DNA from: Pedobacter sp. B4-66
GTDB lineage: Bacteria; Bacteroidota; Bacteroidia; Sphingobacteriales; Sphingobacteriaceae
Length of the DNA stretch: 64,000 nt
NCBI RefSeq assembly: GCF_018492665.1
Contig: NZ_JAFVME010000001.1
Span: forward strand, 806,001-870,000
Direction of reading: 5' to 3'
Shown: one piece after another, positions 63,017 through 64,000 of the stretch
How the letters are laid out: each line of letters starts with the position of its first letter
Numbering within the stretch: position 1 is the first letter of the stretch
Notes under the pieces: model-generated
The model's database searches: none
The model's input: the letters and a program-made list of their open reading frames with translations, nothing else
What the model was told of the DNA's origin: nothing
Program-made: the position numbers and the translations under genes

Positions 63017-64000
63017 TAAAAGTTTAGCAGAGGTATTTGGTACAAAATTCACATTAGTTCCCGAACTTTTAGAAGCAGAATTAAATGATTGGACAATAGC
63101 GCTCTTTAAAGAAGATATCTCAGCGCTAATTATTACTTTACCTTCCAATAGTGAACAAATTGTGCAATTGATAAAAATTGCCCTTCATATTAGACTCTCA
63201 TTAGATGACTTGAAAGAAAAATCGCTAATTCCAATAGTTTTCACATCAACACAAACCCTATATCAAATTCTTATAAAATCTAAGATTTATGGGCATATTT
63301 TCTCAACAGTGGGAAGTTACTTCATTAATCCAGATAAAGTTAAAACTGAAATAAGCGAAGTGAAGCCCATTTTGGTACACGAATATAAAACAGGATTTCT
63401 AGATGTTGTCACTATAAGACCAGATGAAACTCTTGGGAAACATTCCTTAGCAAACATATGGGGGGCTTATACTTTGGATAAAGTAGCAAAAACAAGAGTA
63501 TTTGAAAATAATGATACTTTAAAAAAGCAGCGAGCACAATTATATCTGAAATTTGTCTCTGCTTTTAATTTTGATTTCTCCACTTTAAATCCAGGGGGAA
63601 TCAAAATAATTGGAAATATAGTACTCGGCGATCCAATTAAAATTGCATCAAAAGACATGAAAATTCTTTTGATTGATGATGAAGCTGATAAAGGCTGGGA
63701 GCCTGTATTAAGAAAAATATTCAAGACTAGCCAAGCAGAAGATTTTAAAGTTATAAATCAAAAAGTTAAAGATTATGATGCTTTTAGTCAGGACAACAAA
63801 GATCTTATAGAAGGTGGTAACTTTGACCTCTTTTTAATTGACCTTAGATTGAATGGGCTTGATGAAGAGGACGAAGCTAATACCAGAAATTTTTCCGGCA
63901 TAAAGGTTTTTAAAAAAATAAAAGAATTAAACAATGGCAATCAAGCTATTATTTTTACAGCTTCTAATAAAACTTGGAATCTTAAATACCTTCTGGATGA
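62988..64000 (+). CDS. Response-regulator protein with tandem receiver-like domains (partial)
   Basis: Open from the ATG at 62988 to the window edge (337 codons, incomplete). The N-terminal ~130 residues have receiver-like strands (ISALIITLPS, LIPIVFTSTQ) without the acidic residues. From ~225 a canonical receiver begins: KILLIDDEAD with D230 and D231, phospho-acceptor D285 in LFLIDLRLNG, and AIIFTASN for the switch threonine, with the SGIKVFKKIKELN helix. The output domain lies beyond the window. Its start overlaps the previous gene, so RT, pseudo-receiver and this protein form one operon, suggesting phospho-signalling linked to the RT. Confidence 0.8.
   Translation, partial: MEKIYTIGFDKSLAEVFGTKFTLVPELLEAELNDWTIALFKEDISALIITLPSNSEQIVQLIKIALHIRLSLDDLKEKSLIPIVFTSTQTLYQILIKSKIYGHIFSTVGSYFINPDKVKTEISEVKPILVHEYKTGFLDVVTIRPDETLGKHSLANIWGAYTLDKVAKTRVFENNDTLKKQRAQLYLKFVSAFNFDFSTLNPGGIKIIGNIVLGDPIKIASKDMKILLIDDEADKGWEPVLRKIFKTSQAEDFKVINQKVKDYDAFSQDNKDLIEGGNFDLFLIDLRLNGLDEEDEANTRNFSGIKVFKKIKELNNGNQAIIFTASNKTWNLKYLLD

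Overview
The window looks like a chromosomal segment of a Bacteroidota bacterium, most likely a Sphingobacteriaceae member close to Pedobacter. The signs are two ECF-sigma/FecR/STN-TonB-receptor loci, Bacteroidota-style TAnnTTTG promoter elements, many lipoproteins with acidic residues after the lipobox cysteine, and SpvB/RHS surface proteins of the Bacteroidota type. No rRNA, tRNA or CRISPR array was recognised.

Layout. (1) 1-13,000, minus strand: a nine-gene surface locus, ECF sigma factor > FecR > STN/TonB receptor > two lipoproteins (one DUF4397-like) > three tandem FAS1 (fasciclin) lipoproteins > an Oar-like TonB receptor. The Oar-like gene is broken, or phase-variable, at a 9-base G:C tract. 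(2) 13,100-31,400: ordinary chromosomal genes, namely AhpD-like, YdeI-like, DUF6263-like, DUF808, a methyltransferase, a secreted hydrolase-like protein, a TonB receptor, a DsbA/SpxH-like protein divergent from an HxlR regulator, bestrophin, a Usp-like protein, a histidine kinase/response regulator pair, a RibD-like reductase, and LemA with DUF2207. Several strong bidirectional terminators separate convergent genes. (3) 31,500-37,700: a second sigma > FecR > TonB receptor > lipoprotein locus. (4) 37,700-49,300: a rearranged segment flanked by two copies of a 50-bp palindromic repeat. It holds a periplasmic carbonic anhydrase, an S41 peptidase truncated by an RHS fragment, a two-gene SpvB/RHS module with a polymorphic toxin-like tail and a candidate immunity gene, and a serine-recombinase remnant. 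(5) 49,700-64,000: a dense, A+T-rich defence island.

The defence island is the main point of interest. It contains (a) a translationally coupled three-gene cassette: a small helical protein, a zinc-hook SMC-like ABC ATPase, and a helical-repeat protein with a PD-(D/E)XK nuclease domain, resembling Lamassu/ABC-3C systems; (b) a remnant of a Shedu-like (DUF4263) gene; (c) an operon of an unknown protein, a two-TM putative abortive-infection (putAbiC) protein and an Argonaute whose catalytic tetrad is degenerate (long-B-like), which suggests a guide-directed abortive-infection system with a membrane effector; (d) a WYL regulator divergent from a retron-type reverse transcriptase with a ~400-residue C-terminal extension ending in a GHKL-ATPase-like domain, followed by a degenerate receiver protein and a true response-regulator receiver protein that runs off the window. 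A structured intergenic region just upstream of the RT has the geometry of a retron msr-msd RNA. The coupling of a retron-like RT to two-component-type signalling parts is the best candidate here for an undescribed system.
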